Shown: positions 11,050 to 22,197 of the stretch, piece after piece
Position numbering within the stretch: position 1 is the stretch's first letter
How the letters are laid out: the number at the start of each line of letters is the position of its first letter
Notes under the pieces: model-generated
Seen by the model: only the letters and a program-made list of their open reading frames with translations
The model's database searches: none
What the model was told of the DNA's origin: nothing
Translations under genes and position numbers: made by a program
DNA from: an uncultured Candidatus Altimarinota bacterium
Lineage (GTDB): Bacteria > Patescibacteriota > Gracilibacteria > BD1-5 > UBA6164
DNA length: 64,000 bases
Assembly: GCA_937864295.1 (NCBI GenBank)
Contig: CALMJA010000015.1
Span: 1-64,000 of the forward strand
Direction: 5' to 3'

Positions 11050-12144
11050 TTACTCATTATCTCATATACTATCATCATTTTCACTAGAAATTTCTTTTTC
11101 TATAATTTGAAGTGGTTTAAAAAATCAATTTAGATTTAAAGAAGCTTTTCTTAAATTTTTATATTTTTGAAGTTTTTTATATATTTCTACTTCTAAATCA
11201 TCACTTTCTTCTATTATATCACTTCAAAATTTTTCATTAAAATACATTGCATTCTTTTTTTGATGATCTCAAGCACTTCATTCTAAAGGGATTATTATAG
11301 AATGAACTCAAAACATATTTAATTCCCATAAGCTTGTTGCTCATCATCTAGTTATAGCTATATCAGTTTGTTTTAGTATTTTCCCAAGTCTTTTTTGAGT
11401 AACAAAATCGTGAACCAATATATTTTTATATTGTTTAAAATCTTCTCTGAAATGCATATTTTTATCTCAAAGTATTACTTGAAAATCTATATCTTCTATA
11501 TGATTTAGCACATTTAACATAGCTTCAAATATAGTTGTTGATCATTGAGAACCAGCAATTACCATAACTGATAATCTATCATTTTGATCTATTTCTAAAT
11601 TTTCAATATTATCAAGTAATTCAGGGTTTAATATTTGTCATGTTAAAATATGTTTTTCTGAGCCAGATTCAGTTTTTTTATTTGGAAAAGTATAGAAAAC
11701 TTTAGTTGCAAGTAATCAAATAAATTTATTTGCAATTCATCAAACAGTGTCAGATTCATGAATATATATTTCTTTTTTTAATAAAAAAGCAGCTATACAA
11801 AGAGGAACAGCAACATATCATCATTTACTAAAAACTATATCTATATGATGTTTTTTTATATAATACATTCAAAAAACTATTCAACTTAGATTTTTTAATG
11901 GTTCATAAAAATTTCTTAAGTCAAAATATCTTCTTAATTTTCAAGCAGGTACATCAATAAATTTAATTTTATTTTTGTTTGCAATTTCTTCTTCTAAAGA
12001 ATCTCTTTCTCAAACCCATACAAAATCGTATTTTTTTTCTTCTTTAAAGTAATTAAAAACTGATAAAAGAGGGAAAACATGTCATCAAGTTGCTCCTCCA
12101 GTAAGTGCAATTACTTTTTTTTCTTTATGTCTTAAATGAGTCAT
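11050..12144 (-). CDS. murG: UDP-GlcNAc:lipid I GlcNAc transferase MurG
   Basis: 364 residues. MurG adds GlcNAc to lipid I at the inner face of the membrane to give lipid II. Seen: the N-terminal loop LTGGATGGHVFPLLSVF (about 13-29), GKLRRYFDLRNF, FSKGGYVAVPLCIAA (acceptor side), MVIAGSQGST, and the donor site TRGGATSLWELNMFGVHSIIIPL. The invariant glycines of the first loop are written GGA GGA ... UGA UGA. Length matches the family. It is a good sign that this cell makes its own peptidoglycan. A PAP2 phosphatase gene follows upstream on the same strand. Confidence 0.97.
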
Positions 12145-12199
12145 TTAAAAATTTTATTATTAATGTAAAAATTATATTTAAAAATGTTTAAAAACCAAA

Positions 12200-12787
12200 C
12201 TACATTTTTATAAAATTCATTATTTTTAATATTAAATTATTAAAATTGTTTATGTATTTACATTTGCTTAATAATTTAAAAGATATAAATGCTGAAGATA
12301 CTCAAATAATACTTCAAACAACTATATCAAATGGCCAATGAACTCAAACAATTACTCTAGATATATTCATTAAAATAGCAGGAATTAAGAAAAAATATCA
12401 GATTTTTCTATATCAAGCTAGAAATAATGCAGTTAAAAATGCCATACTCACTCAAGCATGATCAGAAGGAAATGATGCATCTGGTATATGACTTAAAAGT
12501 AATTTACCAACTCATTCTAAAACTGTTTCTGGTCTTTCTAGATGAACAAAACTTTGAATTGTTAAATTAATAATTATAGCAATTACAGCAGAATAAAAAA
12601 CAAATAATAAACCTTTTTTTGCATCATTATTTTTTTCATTAAATGTATAATATAACCATGCTATAATTAAAAAAAGAGGAATAAAAAAAATAGGTGCATC
12701 AGCAAAACATAAAGCAATTTTTTCAATAAAGTTATGTTCCATTAATGAGTTTAGATAAATCAGTAAATTTTCGTTTATTTCTTGCAT
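12200..12787 (-). CDS. PAP2-family membrane phosphatase (undecaprenyl-diphosphatase-like)
   Basis: 195 residues, about five membrane segments. The three acid-phosphatase motifs are present: ERPETV preceded by the basic segment, FPSDHAGVSMAFLTALFLAG (PSDHA) and SRVIVGVHWPFDIVVGS (R...GxHxPxD). Such proteins recycle undecaprenyl pyrophosphate or dephosphorylate lipids at the outer face of the membrane. Its position just upstream of murG supports the cell-wall lipid-carrier role. A TATAAT box in front, on the minus strand, lies about 30 nt before the ATG. Confidence 0.88.
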
Positions 12788-12916
12788 TTTTTATCAATAA
12801 TTAGTATTTAAATTTCCATTATAATATTTAACTTATAAAAAATAACAAAAAAATTTTTCTTTTTGAGTAAAATCATTTATAATGAAAATCTAGATATAAA
12901 AATAACTAAAATTTAT

Positions 12917-14191
12917 ATGAATTTATATAGTCCTATTGATTGAACTTTTGATATATTACCTGAACACCACAAATACTTAACATTTTTAAAAAAAGTGTTT
13001 CGTCATGAATTTAGAAAAAACTGATTTAGAAGAATTAGTACACCATTATTAGAAAAAAGAGAACTTATAGAAAAATCTTTAGTTGTTAATGAATCTATAA
13101 TAAAAGAAGGGGATTTTGACTTGTGTCAAAATCCATCTTTATCTATTTTAAGAGCATATCTTGAAAATGATATGAAATGAGAAATTCAACCAGTTTATTA
13201 TTATTATATGTCTCAATATTACAAAAAAGATGCTTTTTCAAATCTGAAAGCTATGCAAGTAATTTGAGCTGAAATAATTTGAGAAAATGATCCTATTTTG
13301 GATGCAATTCAAATTTATATGACATATACTGTTTTAAATAAAATTGGGTTGAAAGATAAATTTGTTATAAAAATTAATTCTATTTGAATAGAAAAAGAAA
13401 AGGCTAAATATAGAGAAGAATTACTTAGTTTTTATGAAAATAAAAAACATATTTTATCTCCAGAATCTGTTTCTTTATTGGAAAAAGATCCAATGCTTGT
13501 TTTAAGCTCAACTTATGAAGATGAAATAATTTTAAACTCAAGTGCACCTTCTATTTCTGCTAAATTCTTGAAAAAAGATAGTAAAGAACATTATTCTAAA
13601 TTTAAAGCATATTTAGATTTACTAAATATTCCTTATAAAGAAGATCATACTTTGGTTTGAGAAAATACTTTTCAAACTAATTCTATTTGGCAATTTGTAG
13701 CAAATACTTGAAAAATAATATGAAATGGTTCTAGATATAATACACTATCAAGAAATATAGGTGAAATAAAAGAAGTTCCAGCAGTATGATTTTATGTAGA
13801 TACAAGTATATTAATTGAAATGCTTAAAGAAAATAATATAGAATTAAAAAATAAAGATAAAATAGATTTATTTTTTGTTCAATTATGAGATGAAGCAAAA
13901 TCAGTTATTTTACCACTTTCATTAAAAGCAAGGGAAGCAGGTATAAATACTGTAGTTTCACTTTGAACTCCTTCTATGAAAGAACAAATGCTTAAAGCTG
14001 GTAGATCATGAGCAAGATATGTTGTTATGGTTTGAATAATGGAAGCAAGAAACGGTATATTTCAAGTTAGAGATATGTTAGATGGAAAACAAAGTGAAGT
14101 GAAAAAAGAAGAATTAATTGACCATATTATAAGTAAAATTTGAAAAGACAATCTAGATTTCTATTCTCCAGAAAGAGATCTTATGATGTAA
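12917..14191 (+). CDS. Histidyl-tRNA synthetase homologue lacking catalytic residues
   Basis: 424 residues with the full HisRS layout. It opens SPIDGTFDILPEHHKYL like the family's GTxDxLP. The class II motif 2 region is QPVYYYYMSQYYKKDAFSN (about 90-108), without the ATP-binding Arg/Glu of FRxE. The histidine-binding HisA loop is replaced (GENTFQTNSIWQFVAN), GGRYD reads NGSRYN, and motif 3 is VGFYVDTSILIEML without its Arg. The C-terminal anticodon-binding domain is well kept (FFVQLGDEAKSVILPLSLKA... onwards from about 313). So it is a pseudoenzyme paralogue, comparable in logic to HisZ but with the anticodon domain. A real hisS is expected elsewhere in the genome. A TATAAT-like box lies about 35 nt upstream. 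Confidence 0.8.
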
Positions 14192-14223
14192 AAAAAACAC
14201 CTAATTAATTAGGTGTTTTTTTT
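14191..14223. terminator. Terminator, repeat family copy 1
   Basis: AAAAACACCTAATT / AATTAGGTGTTTTT with flanking A- and T-runs. It serves the HisRS-like gene and the convergent surface-protein gene. The same sequence recurs at 16117 and, with one change, at 19418. Confidence 0.85.
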
Positions 14224-15688
14224 AAGGTATAGTGAAATATTCTTTAAATATTTTTGTACTTCAATCTTTTAATGTAATAGTCCAAGTCATATCATAATTT
14301 CATTTTAACCATCCATTTTTTTCTAAATCATCATATGATGCAAATTCTCTAGATAAATTTAATGCTCATGATACACTTGATTTTGTTCAATTAGGTCAAA
14401 CACTTTTCCATGCTAAATTTGATACATTAGAGCTTGTTTTCCATTCTATCCATTGTCATTTTGAATCATAACTACGAGAGTATGTAAAATCTGACTCAGT
14501 TGAAATATTTATAGGATAAGTTGTATTTCTAACTGAATTTCTCCAATAATTAGGTTCAAAACTTCAGTATATTCATACATATGATTTTCATGATAATATA
14601 TATGAATTTAGGGAATTATAATACGGGTCTGAAAGAGTAGCAGTATACGTTCAATTAGTATCTTTTTCCCAAAATAAACTTCAATTAGATTTTCAATCAA
14701 AAATATCAATATAATCATTTTTTAATGCATTTTTTGTTTTTATAACAAGTGTTTTTGTTTCTTTGTTATAAACAGCAGATATAATTTCTGGTTTAGCTGC
14801 ATAATTATTTGAAGTACATTTTTTTACATCAATTGATGTAATAATTTCAGAAGAATTATATGGATATATATTTACTTTTTCAACATCATTAGATAATTGA
14901 GCAATATATTTATTTGTTGTAGAGTTATTTACCAAATTAATTAATTTATTTTGAGCATTAGTTTTTATTTCAAATGCGTTAAAATTTCAATTTCAAGATA
15001 TTTCAATTGATGTAGGCCATCAATTTCAAGCACATATAACTTTTGTGTCATTAATTGTAGGTGCATTATTTTCATTGTTTAATGAAGTTTCATTTATGCT
15101 TCATACTCATTTTAAAGGTTCTATTAAGCTATAATTGCTATTATAAATTGATAATTTTCAATCATTACATCTAAAATATACTTGTGGATTTGTAGCATCT
15201 CATTTATATGCATAAAAATCGCTATTCATATTTCATGGTAGAATCATATTTCCTTTTGAATCAGGTTCATATGATTTATCTGAATAATAAAAAGTTGTTT
15301 TTAATCATAAATCAAAATAAGGTTTCATGTTGAATTTACATTCTTTTGAATCTTGAGTTATAATTATATTACTACTATCATCATTTGATATAATCAAGTC
15401 ATTATCATTCATACATAAATTATACTTATCATATAATTTACTTCAATATTCAGGATATATAGGGTCAGTTGAAAATGATTGAGCTCACCAATAGTATTTT
15501 CAATTTTTACATTCAAAATTTGCCCATATACAACTTTCTCAAGATTTATAAAATTTAGCTGATGATTTAGCACATGATCAAAAATTACTTGAAGTTATAT
15601 TTGTAGATGTGTAGATTGTTCAAGTATTTGAATTTGAATTTGAATTAATTATTGATTTTGATTTACAATTTCAATTTGAACAATTTTT
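14222..15688 (-). CDS. Surface protein, downstream frame of a split gene
   Basis: 489 open codons with UGA=Gly, starting directly after a TAG at 15689-15691 and without a nearby start codon. The first ATG is some 90 codons in. It reads KNCSNGNCKSKSIINSNSNSN at the start, then several Cys-containing segments (SGESCIWANFECKNGKYYWGAQ), a putative Ig-like beta region, and ends GSTKIFKEYFTIP. The composition is Asn/Ser/Tyr-rich, typical of the secreted proteins next door. It overlaps the end of the signal-peptide ORF (15663-16028) in another frame; skipping one A in the AAAAA run at about 15680-15684 joins the two. Probably one frameshifted gene of about 600 codons. Confidence 0.6.
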
Positions 15689-16028
15689 CTAATTCTTCTT
15701 CTGATATTTTTTCATCAGTATTAATTATACTCAATTCATAATTTAAATAATTTATTATTCCTATAATTTCATTATTATTAGAATATTTATTTTTTAAGTT
15801 ATTTAGTTTTTTTGTTATATCCTCTATAAATGCTTCAAATTTTTCAGTACTTAATTGGTATTTTTTATACGAAATAGATACTACTAACTTATCTATTGAT
15901 ACTTTAGATGATTGATTTATCTCATTAATATATGGATTATTAAATGAATATACATTTAAAAAATTAGAAAAAATTATTCAAATTATTATAGTAACATATG
16001 TAAGACTTTTTATTATTTTTATATGCAT
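15663..16028 (-). CDS. Surface protein, signal-peptide part of the split gene
   Basis: 121 residues from ATG at 16028 to TAA at 15663. The N-terminus MHIKIIKSLTYVTIIIGII is a signal peptide or anchor. The rest is a charged helical region (NKLKNLKNKYSNN type) ending EEELEKLFKLKL. The end of this ORF overlaps the open frame at 14222-15688, and the pattern fits a one-base frameshift rather than two genes. Cause (mutation, programmed shift or sequence error) unknown. Confidence 0.6.
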
Positions 16029-16116
16029 TTTTAATATATTAGATATAAACATTTATATTATATTTATATAAATGTTTTTGCAAAATATACTGTATTTACT
16101 TTTTATTTTATTTATT

Positions 16117-16147
16117 AAAAAAACACCTAATTAATTAGGTGTTTTTT
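16117..16147. terminator. Terminator, repeat family copy 2
   Basis: AAAAACACCTAATT / AATTAGGTGTTTTT, identical in its core to the copy at 14191. The stop codon of the LPKTG gene (16131-16133) is inside the stem. Confidence 0.85.
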
Positions 16148-16685
16148 GTCTTTGAAATTTTATTATTAAAATACTAGTAATTATTATACTTAAAATTATT
16201 AAAAGTAATTCTTGTGTTCATGTTTTTGGTAGTAACTTTAAATCTTCTGCGGCATCATCAATTGAAATTTTACCATCTAATATTTCTGGATCAACATATG
16301 TTTTTCATATGTTTCAGTAATTATTATCTACATTATTTTCATTTACTTCAGTAGTTCTATCAATATCTGTGTTACTTCAATTATTTTTTGTATTTTGTGG
16401 TTCTTCAGGTGCAGAATTTAATTCAATTTCTTCTTTTGTATCAGTAACAGTATCTTCAATTTTAGTAGTTGTATTTAATTCTGTAGTTTTTTCTATTTCT
16501 TTTGGACTATCTTTTTGGTATTGAGTCCAACTATATCATCCTCATCAAGAAGTAGAACTAGAAGTTGTTGGTTGAGTATTATTAATTTCAAAAGAGTCAT
16601 TAAATTTATCTAACTCAGAGAACGCAATTTTATAATTATAAAATCATATAATTATAAAAATTGAATAAATTATATATTTTTTCAT
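16131..16685 (-). CDS. LPKTG-anchored surface protein (184 aa)
   Basis: Complete sorting architecture. A signal peptide (KKYIIYSIFIIIGFY, residues 2-16) is followed by a glycine patch with the motif GGGGYSWTQYQKDSP (about 46-60), a Thr/Glu/Asn-rich low-complexity stalk, and a C-terminal LPKTG (about 152-156), then a hydrophobic stretch LLLIILSIIITSILIIKF and the basic tail QRQK. This is the substrate layout for sortase, which would link the Thr to the cell wall. The GGGGYSWT motif recurs in the protein at 40484-42013. The gene starts 10 bp after the stop of the 887-aa secreted protein and is probably cotranscribed with it. No sortase gene lies in this window. Confidence 0.85.
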
Positions 16686-16695
16686 ATTTATATAG

Positions 16696-19359
16696 TTAAG
16701 ATTCAAAAATTATTTCGTTATATTTTATTTCAAAATCTATTTTTATAGTTTTAAAATCATTGTTAACAATTCATTTAACTCAATATATGTAAACAGTATT
16801 AATATTTTCTATAAATAGTCAAAAATTATTTATATAATCATAATTAAAGCATCATAAAGTATTATCAATATTTTCAATGTTATCAATGTAGTTTGTACAT
16901 ATATATAATTTATCTAAATTTTTTGTTGTTATATTTGTTCAAGTTAAATTTAAATCTACTTTTAAAAATCAATTTTTAGCATTTTTATATAAATTAATTT
17001 TTCTTATAAACAAAGTGTTTTCTATTGGTGTCATGAAATAATGATTAACAGAAAAGTATCAATAATCACTCTCTTTATTTACCAATCAGATTTTTGTAGT
17101 ATCATTAAAATTTATTATTTCTCAGAATTGAGCAAAAGAATCAATTTTTTGAATTAAATTAATATCATTTTTAAGTCTTATTTCTTTTATATTATTAAAA
17201 ACTGAATTTGGAACAATTAAAAGAATTTTTTCTCAAACTATTTCATAAATTATTTTATTTTGATAAATTTCATAAAGTGTTTCGTCTGATTCAATCATTT
17301 CATAATATGATCAATAATTATTAATATACTCTGGATTTATTTTTTCATTTTGAATAATTAAATTATTTTTATCGATTATTTCTAAATTATTTATACTGTT
17401 TATATCAATAATTATTCAAGAATTTATGTATGTATATAAATTTCATACTTTCTCTAGATCAAAATTATTATGTATAAATTTTCATATTTGAGTTTTTAAA
17501 TCTATTTCTAAATCAGAGTTTATTATAAGTTTATCTAAATCTTTTATTTTATCTCTAGGCGAAAATAAAGTTAATGTATAACCATTGTAGTTATATATAT
17601 AATTATATCATTTTAATTCAAAAAGCTTTTCATCAAAATAATCATAATAATTATCATACGATAAACCATTTTCATTTATATATAGATTTACTTCATTGTT
17701 TAAATTATCAAGTTCAGCTTCAGTTAATTCAATCAATTCATTATTAGCTCAACTTATATCACTTATTTTTATTTGTTCTATTGTTTCATTATTAAATCAA
17801 TGAGTGTATAATCAAATGAAATTATCTCAATAATAAAATTCTTCTATATAATTTTCAGGAGTTTTTGGATAATTATATTGTTTTGTAAATGTCTTTTCCA
17901 AAGAATAAATATCTTTATATACAATATCTAAATTCAAAATTCTACTGTCAGGATTCATAGATAAATATGAATTTATACTTTCAGTTACATTGTTTGTACA
18001 ATTCCAATCTAAAAGACAGCTATTATCTCACTCATTTATTATATTTTGATTTTCATCAGTAATTTTAAAATCAAATTTTTCAATTTTATCTAAAAAATTA
18101 CTATATTCCCAAGAAGTGTCAAAATTTATTTCTTGATTTAAATATGGAAAAACTTTTTCTATAGTTCAATAAGTTCAAAAATATCAATCTTCAAAAAAAT
18201 AAATAGAATTATTATTATAAATAGAACTTATTATTCAATAGTTTTTATCTTTATTATAATAAGTATTACATAAATAATCATCCATTGTATTAACATTTAG
18301 AATTATTTTATATAATCAATTATCTTCAGGATATATAAATACTTCATTTCATCAATTAAATTCACTTGTAAAGTTTGTATATTCTTCAAAATTTCAATTT
18401 TGATCATTATATTTTTTTATACTATATGTTATATCTGTAAAAATTGCAGAATCTTGATTATCATTCATATAAATATAAAAATTAGTTCAATTCCAATTTT
18501 TTGAAAATTCTATACTTCAAGAACTTGAACAACTATTATTATTAAAAATTGAGTAATTTTTATAAAATAAATCATAATTATTTATAAATGATATTATATA
18601 TGGAGTATTATAGTTTAAATATTCTAAACTTGTAGTTATATTATTTTCATTATATTGATTAATTAAACCATTATCACTGTTTATAGATATAGAACTAGAA
18701 TCAATTTGATTTCAGTTTAACACTATTTGATTATTTGAATCTAATATTATCATATTATATCAATCTTTATTTACCAATGTATTTGAAAAATTTAGTTCAG
18801 GTAGATAAAATTTAAAATCAAATTCAATTATTTCTCATGATTCCAAAAATACTTTAATTTTATTAGCCGTATTTATATAATTGTTTTCGTTTTTTAATAT
18901 ATAGTCATTTGTTCCCCAATTATATGTAGCAATTTTTTCATTAAAAAAAGAATTATAATATAATTTTATATTATTTATTCATGAAATATTTTCATTATTA
19001 AAACTTAATTCTTCTCATGAGGAATTTTCTATTTTTAATACATTTGAAATATTATTTATTTTTATATCATAGTATATTGATTTATACATATAATATCTAT
19101 AATAATTATTCCAATTTAAATTTGATATTAATGTTTGTTGATCATTGTTAAACCAATAAGCTAAATTTGAATAATTGTATGAATCAACAAGTGATTGTAA
19201 TTTTGTTTCATCAAGTTTTTTCTTTCAATAATATACTCAGTTATTTTCGAAAAAATATCAATCTTGAGTAATTATATTTTCATTTATAGCAAAAACATTG
19301 TTTACTATAGTAAAAGATCACAAGAAAAACAATATAATTATATATTTTATTTTTTTCAT
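16696..19359 (-). CDS. Large secreted surface protein (887 aa)
   Basis: Starts MKKIKYIIILFFLGSFTIVNNVFA, a clear signal peptide with an Ala-type cleavage site near 24. The remainder is very rich in Asn, Tyr, Ile, Ser and Phe, with few charged clusters and scattered Cys pairs (for example CSSSGSIEF, and CLLDGNCTN), and reads like tandem beta-sandwich modules, though I could not define exact repeats by eye. No C-terminal anchor is seen; it may be held by a partner such as the LPKTG protein encoded 10 bp downstream. Likely an adhesin or host/prey contact protein; this is inference from export and size only. Confidence 0.8.
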
Positions 19360-19417
19360 AGTTTAAATTAATCATTATAAATATATATTTATTTTACCAT
19401 ATATTTTTTTAAAATAC

Positions 19418-19447
19418 AAAAAAACACCTAATTATTTAGGTGTTTTT
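19418..19447. terminator. Terminator, repeat family copy 3
   Basis: AAAACACCTAAT / ATTTAGGTGTTTTT, the same family as copies at 14191 and 16117 with one change in the centre. It follows tRNA-Arg on the minus strand and precedes the start of the surface-protein operon. Confidence 0.8.
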
Positions 19448-19465
19448 AAATAAAAAAAATATGTA

Positions 19466-19543
19466 TGGTGCTCCCAGCAGGAATCGAACCCACGGCAGAC
19501 CTAGGTTCGCGGCCTAGCGCTCTTCCAACTGAGCTATGGGAGC
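19466..19543 (-). tRNA. tRNA-Arg, anticodon GCG
   Basis: Full cloverleaf on the minus strand: acceptor GCTCCCA/TGGGAGC, D-arm GCTC/GAGC with A20 (an arginine identity base), anticodon stem CTAGG/CCTAG, T-stem GTGGG/CCTGC with loop TTCGATT, discriminator A and encoded CCA. The anticodon loop is CCGCGAA, giving anticodon GCG (CGU/CGC codons). Two oddities: position 33 is C instead of the near-universal U, and the variable loop is 7 nt (GTCTGCC). Most bacteria read these codons with ACG edited to ICG. Confidence 0.85.
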
Positions 19544-19657
19544 TTGCTTATCTTTATATCAATAAATATTATTAAGTCAAAGAATTATAAAAATTTATTT
19601 TTATTTTTTACAAAAGTAACTATATTATTTATAGTTTTTAAAACTTACTATTTTTAG

Positions 19658-20452
19658 ATGGAAATATTTTTAGACCATTCGTTTAGAAGATCACTATTTA
19701 AACAATGAAAAGACTATTATGCTAAGTATGAACCTATTATTTGTTCAAGTTTAGAATTATATGCAAATGAAATTCTATTTAGAGTAAATAATTATAATAA
19801 TTCTCATGTAAGTTTTTTAAGTGAATTAAGGGCTAGAAAAGAAACTTTTTTACTTTTTACAAAAATTTGTACAAAAGCTTTTAATGATTTAGAAAAAAAT
19901 GGTAAAAAAATAAATATAAATTTAGAAGTACAAGATTTATTAAATCCACTTTTTTTATATTTTTTAGATGATTTATTAAATAGAGTAAATATAAATCCAG
20001 AAAATGTAAATTTTGAAATACTTGAAAATGAAGAAATAAATGAAGAACATAAATCTATAGTTTTGTGAAAATTAAAAGCATTAAGTGAAATATGATTTAA
20101 AATTTCAATTGATGATTTATTTTCATGATATTCTAGTAAAGAAAGAATTGATTTTTTGTTATGAGAAGATATTGATTTATCAATGGTTAAAATAGATTGA
20201 AGGTTTATGCAGGAAATGTTTTTATGTAATAAATATAGATTTGATTGTCAATGAGTAAAACAAAGTTTATCTTTAAATGATATAGATGATTTTAAAAAAT
20301 ATGTTAGTGATTTAAAAAAAGTATGAATAAAAGTAGTTTCGGAACGGGTTGAAACTGAAGATATGTTAAAATTTGCCAAAAGTTTATGAATAGAATATTT
20401 TCAATGATATCTTTTCCAATGATTTGATAGATGAGAATTATTTAAAATATAA
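19658..20452 (+). CDS. EAL-domain protein 2 (264 aa)
   Basis: The whole protein is one EAL-like domain. The first motif is degenerate (ANEILFRV for EALLRW, about 36-43). Later blocks are clearer: FEILENEEI, FKISIDDLFSGYSS for the IALDDFGTGYSS block (with Asp-Asp and Gly-Tyr-Ser-Ser kept), LSMVKIDGRFM with Lys-Ile-Asp, VVSERVETEDML for VVAEGVET, and FQGYLFQ. Loss of the first Glu motif suggests weak or no phosphodiesterase activity, so it may bind c-di-GMP or a protein partner. It is shorter than the EAL protein at 2985 and not closely similar. It stands 77 bp before recJ on the same strand. Confidence 0.8.
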
Positions 20453-20528
20453 TAATAAGTTAACAAAATTTGTTGGCTTATTTTTTTATATTTGTATAAT
20501 TATTTAAATTTAAAAAAAAGTAATAAAT

Positions 20529-22181
20529 ATGCAAGAAAAACTAAGCCTAAAATGAAATGTAATTAAATACGATAGAAATACACTAAATAAAAATATAGAA
20601 GAAGTAATTGATGCTAGATTTGAAAATGGTGAATTTATGCTTGATTCTAGTATAGATGATTTGCATGATCCATATTTATTAATTGATATGGATAAAGCAG
20701 TTGCTAGAATAAAAAAAGCTTTTGATAATGATGAAAAAGTAATTATATTTTGAGATTATGATGTAGATTGAGTTACAAGTACATCAATTTTGATGCACTT
20801 TTTTAAAAAAATATGATTACAAGCAAGTTATAGAATTCCACACAGAGTAAAAGATGGTTATGGTATGAAAAGTTATTTTATGGATGAATTATCTCAATTA
20901 TGAGTTACTTTAATTATAACTGTTGATTGTTGAACTCGTGATATAGAAGTTGTTAAATATGCAAAAACTCTATGAATTGATATTATTATAACTGATCACC
21001 ATGCAGTTCCTGAAAATATTCCAACAGAAGCAATTGCAGTTATAAATCCTAAAAGACCTGATTGTAATTATTTGTATAAAAATTTGGCTTGAGCTTGAGT
21101 TGCTTTTAAACTTATGCAAGCTTTAGCATATGAATATATGTCAAAAGAAGAAGCAAGAGCATATATAATTGAATCAATAGATATTGCAGCAATATGAACT
21201 GTAGCTGATTGTATGAGATTGACAGGAGAAAATAGAATTATAGTTATGGAATGACTTAAACAAATCAAAAAAACTAGAAGTTTAGGGCTTAGAAAACTTT
21301 TAGAAGATAAATTAAATGATGATTTAGATTGAGATTTATTTTGATTTTTAATTGGTCCTAGAATAAATGCAGCAGGTAGAATGGATAGTGCTTACAAAGC
21401 AGTAAATTTAATATTAAATAATACAGATAGTGTATATCAAACACTGTCTGAGATTGAAAAATTAAATGAAGAAAGAAAATATTTAACAAAAGAATTTTCT
21501 AGTGATGCAATGAATAAAGTAAGTAAAACTGATAATCTACTTTTTTATATATCACCAGCTATAGAACATTGAATTATTTGAATTGTTGCAGGTAGAGTAA
21601 CTGAACAATTTTATAAACCTTGTATTTGTTTGAAAGATGAATGAGATACTCTTGTTGCAAGTTGTAGAAGTCCAGAATATTATTCTATTATAGAAACTTT
21701 GGATAAATATAAAGATTATTTTCTTCGTTATTGATGACATAAACAAGCTGCTGGTTTTTCTATAAGTAAGGATAAATTTAGTGAATTTAAAACCAAAATT
21801 ATAAATGAAGTTAATAAAAAAGATTTTAGTAGGTATAAAAAAGAATTAAAAATAGATAAAGTTATAAAATTGGAAGAATTATGATTTAACTTTTTAAGTA
21901 AAGTAAATAAATATAAACCATTTTGAATTTGAAACGAAAAACCATTATTTTTAGTTGAAAATCTTACTCCTGAAAAAATTGATTTTATATGAAATGGAAG
22001 AGATCATTTAAGATTTACAACAAAACATTGATTTAAAATTTTTGCTTTTTATATGTGAGATTATTATGAAGAAATAAAAAGAAGTAAAAAAAATGTTAGT
22101 TTGGTTTTTGATTTGAGTGAAGATACTTGGAATGGAAATAAAAATCTTATGTTAAAAGTAGTTGATATTATTTTAGAATAA
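20529..22181 (+). CDS. recJ: Single-strand-specific exonuclease RecJ
   Basis: 550 residues. RecJ digests ssDNA 5'-3' in recombination and mismatch repair. DHH-family motifs are seen: IFGDYDVDGVTSTSIL (about 75-90), IITVDCGT (about 136-143), IIITDHHAVPE (about 154-164), the linker GPRINAAGRMDSA (about 276-288), and the DHHA1 signature GGHKQAAGFS (about 402-411). Most glycines in these motifs are UGA. Length matches bacterial RecJ. It is followed 16 bp later by recX, so they form a repair operon. The start ATG has no Shine-Dalgarno; it is preceded by an A-rich stretch and a TATAAT box about 25 nt upstream. Confidence 0.96.
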
Positions 22182-22197
22182 TGTTTAAAATATATTT

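Noticed and set aside
14191-19447. CRISPR array or insertion-sequence ends suggested by the repeated palindrome
   Set aside because: Only three copies, kilobases apart, each with terminator features and no transposase or regular spacers.
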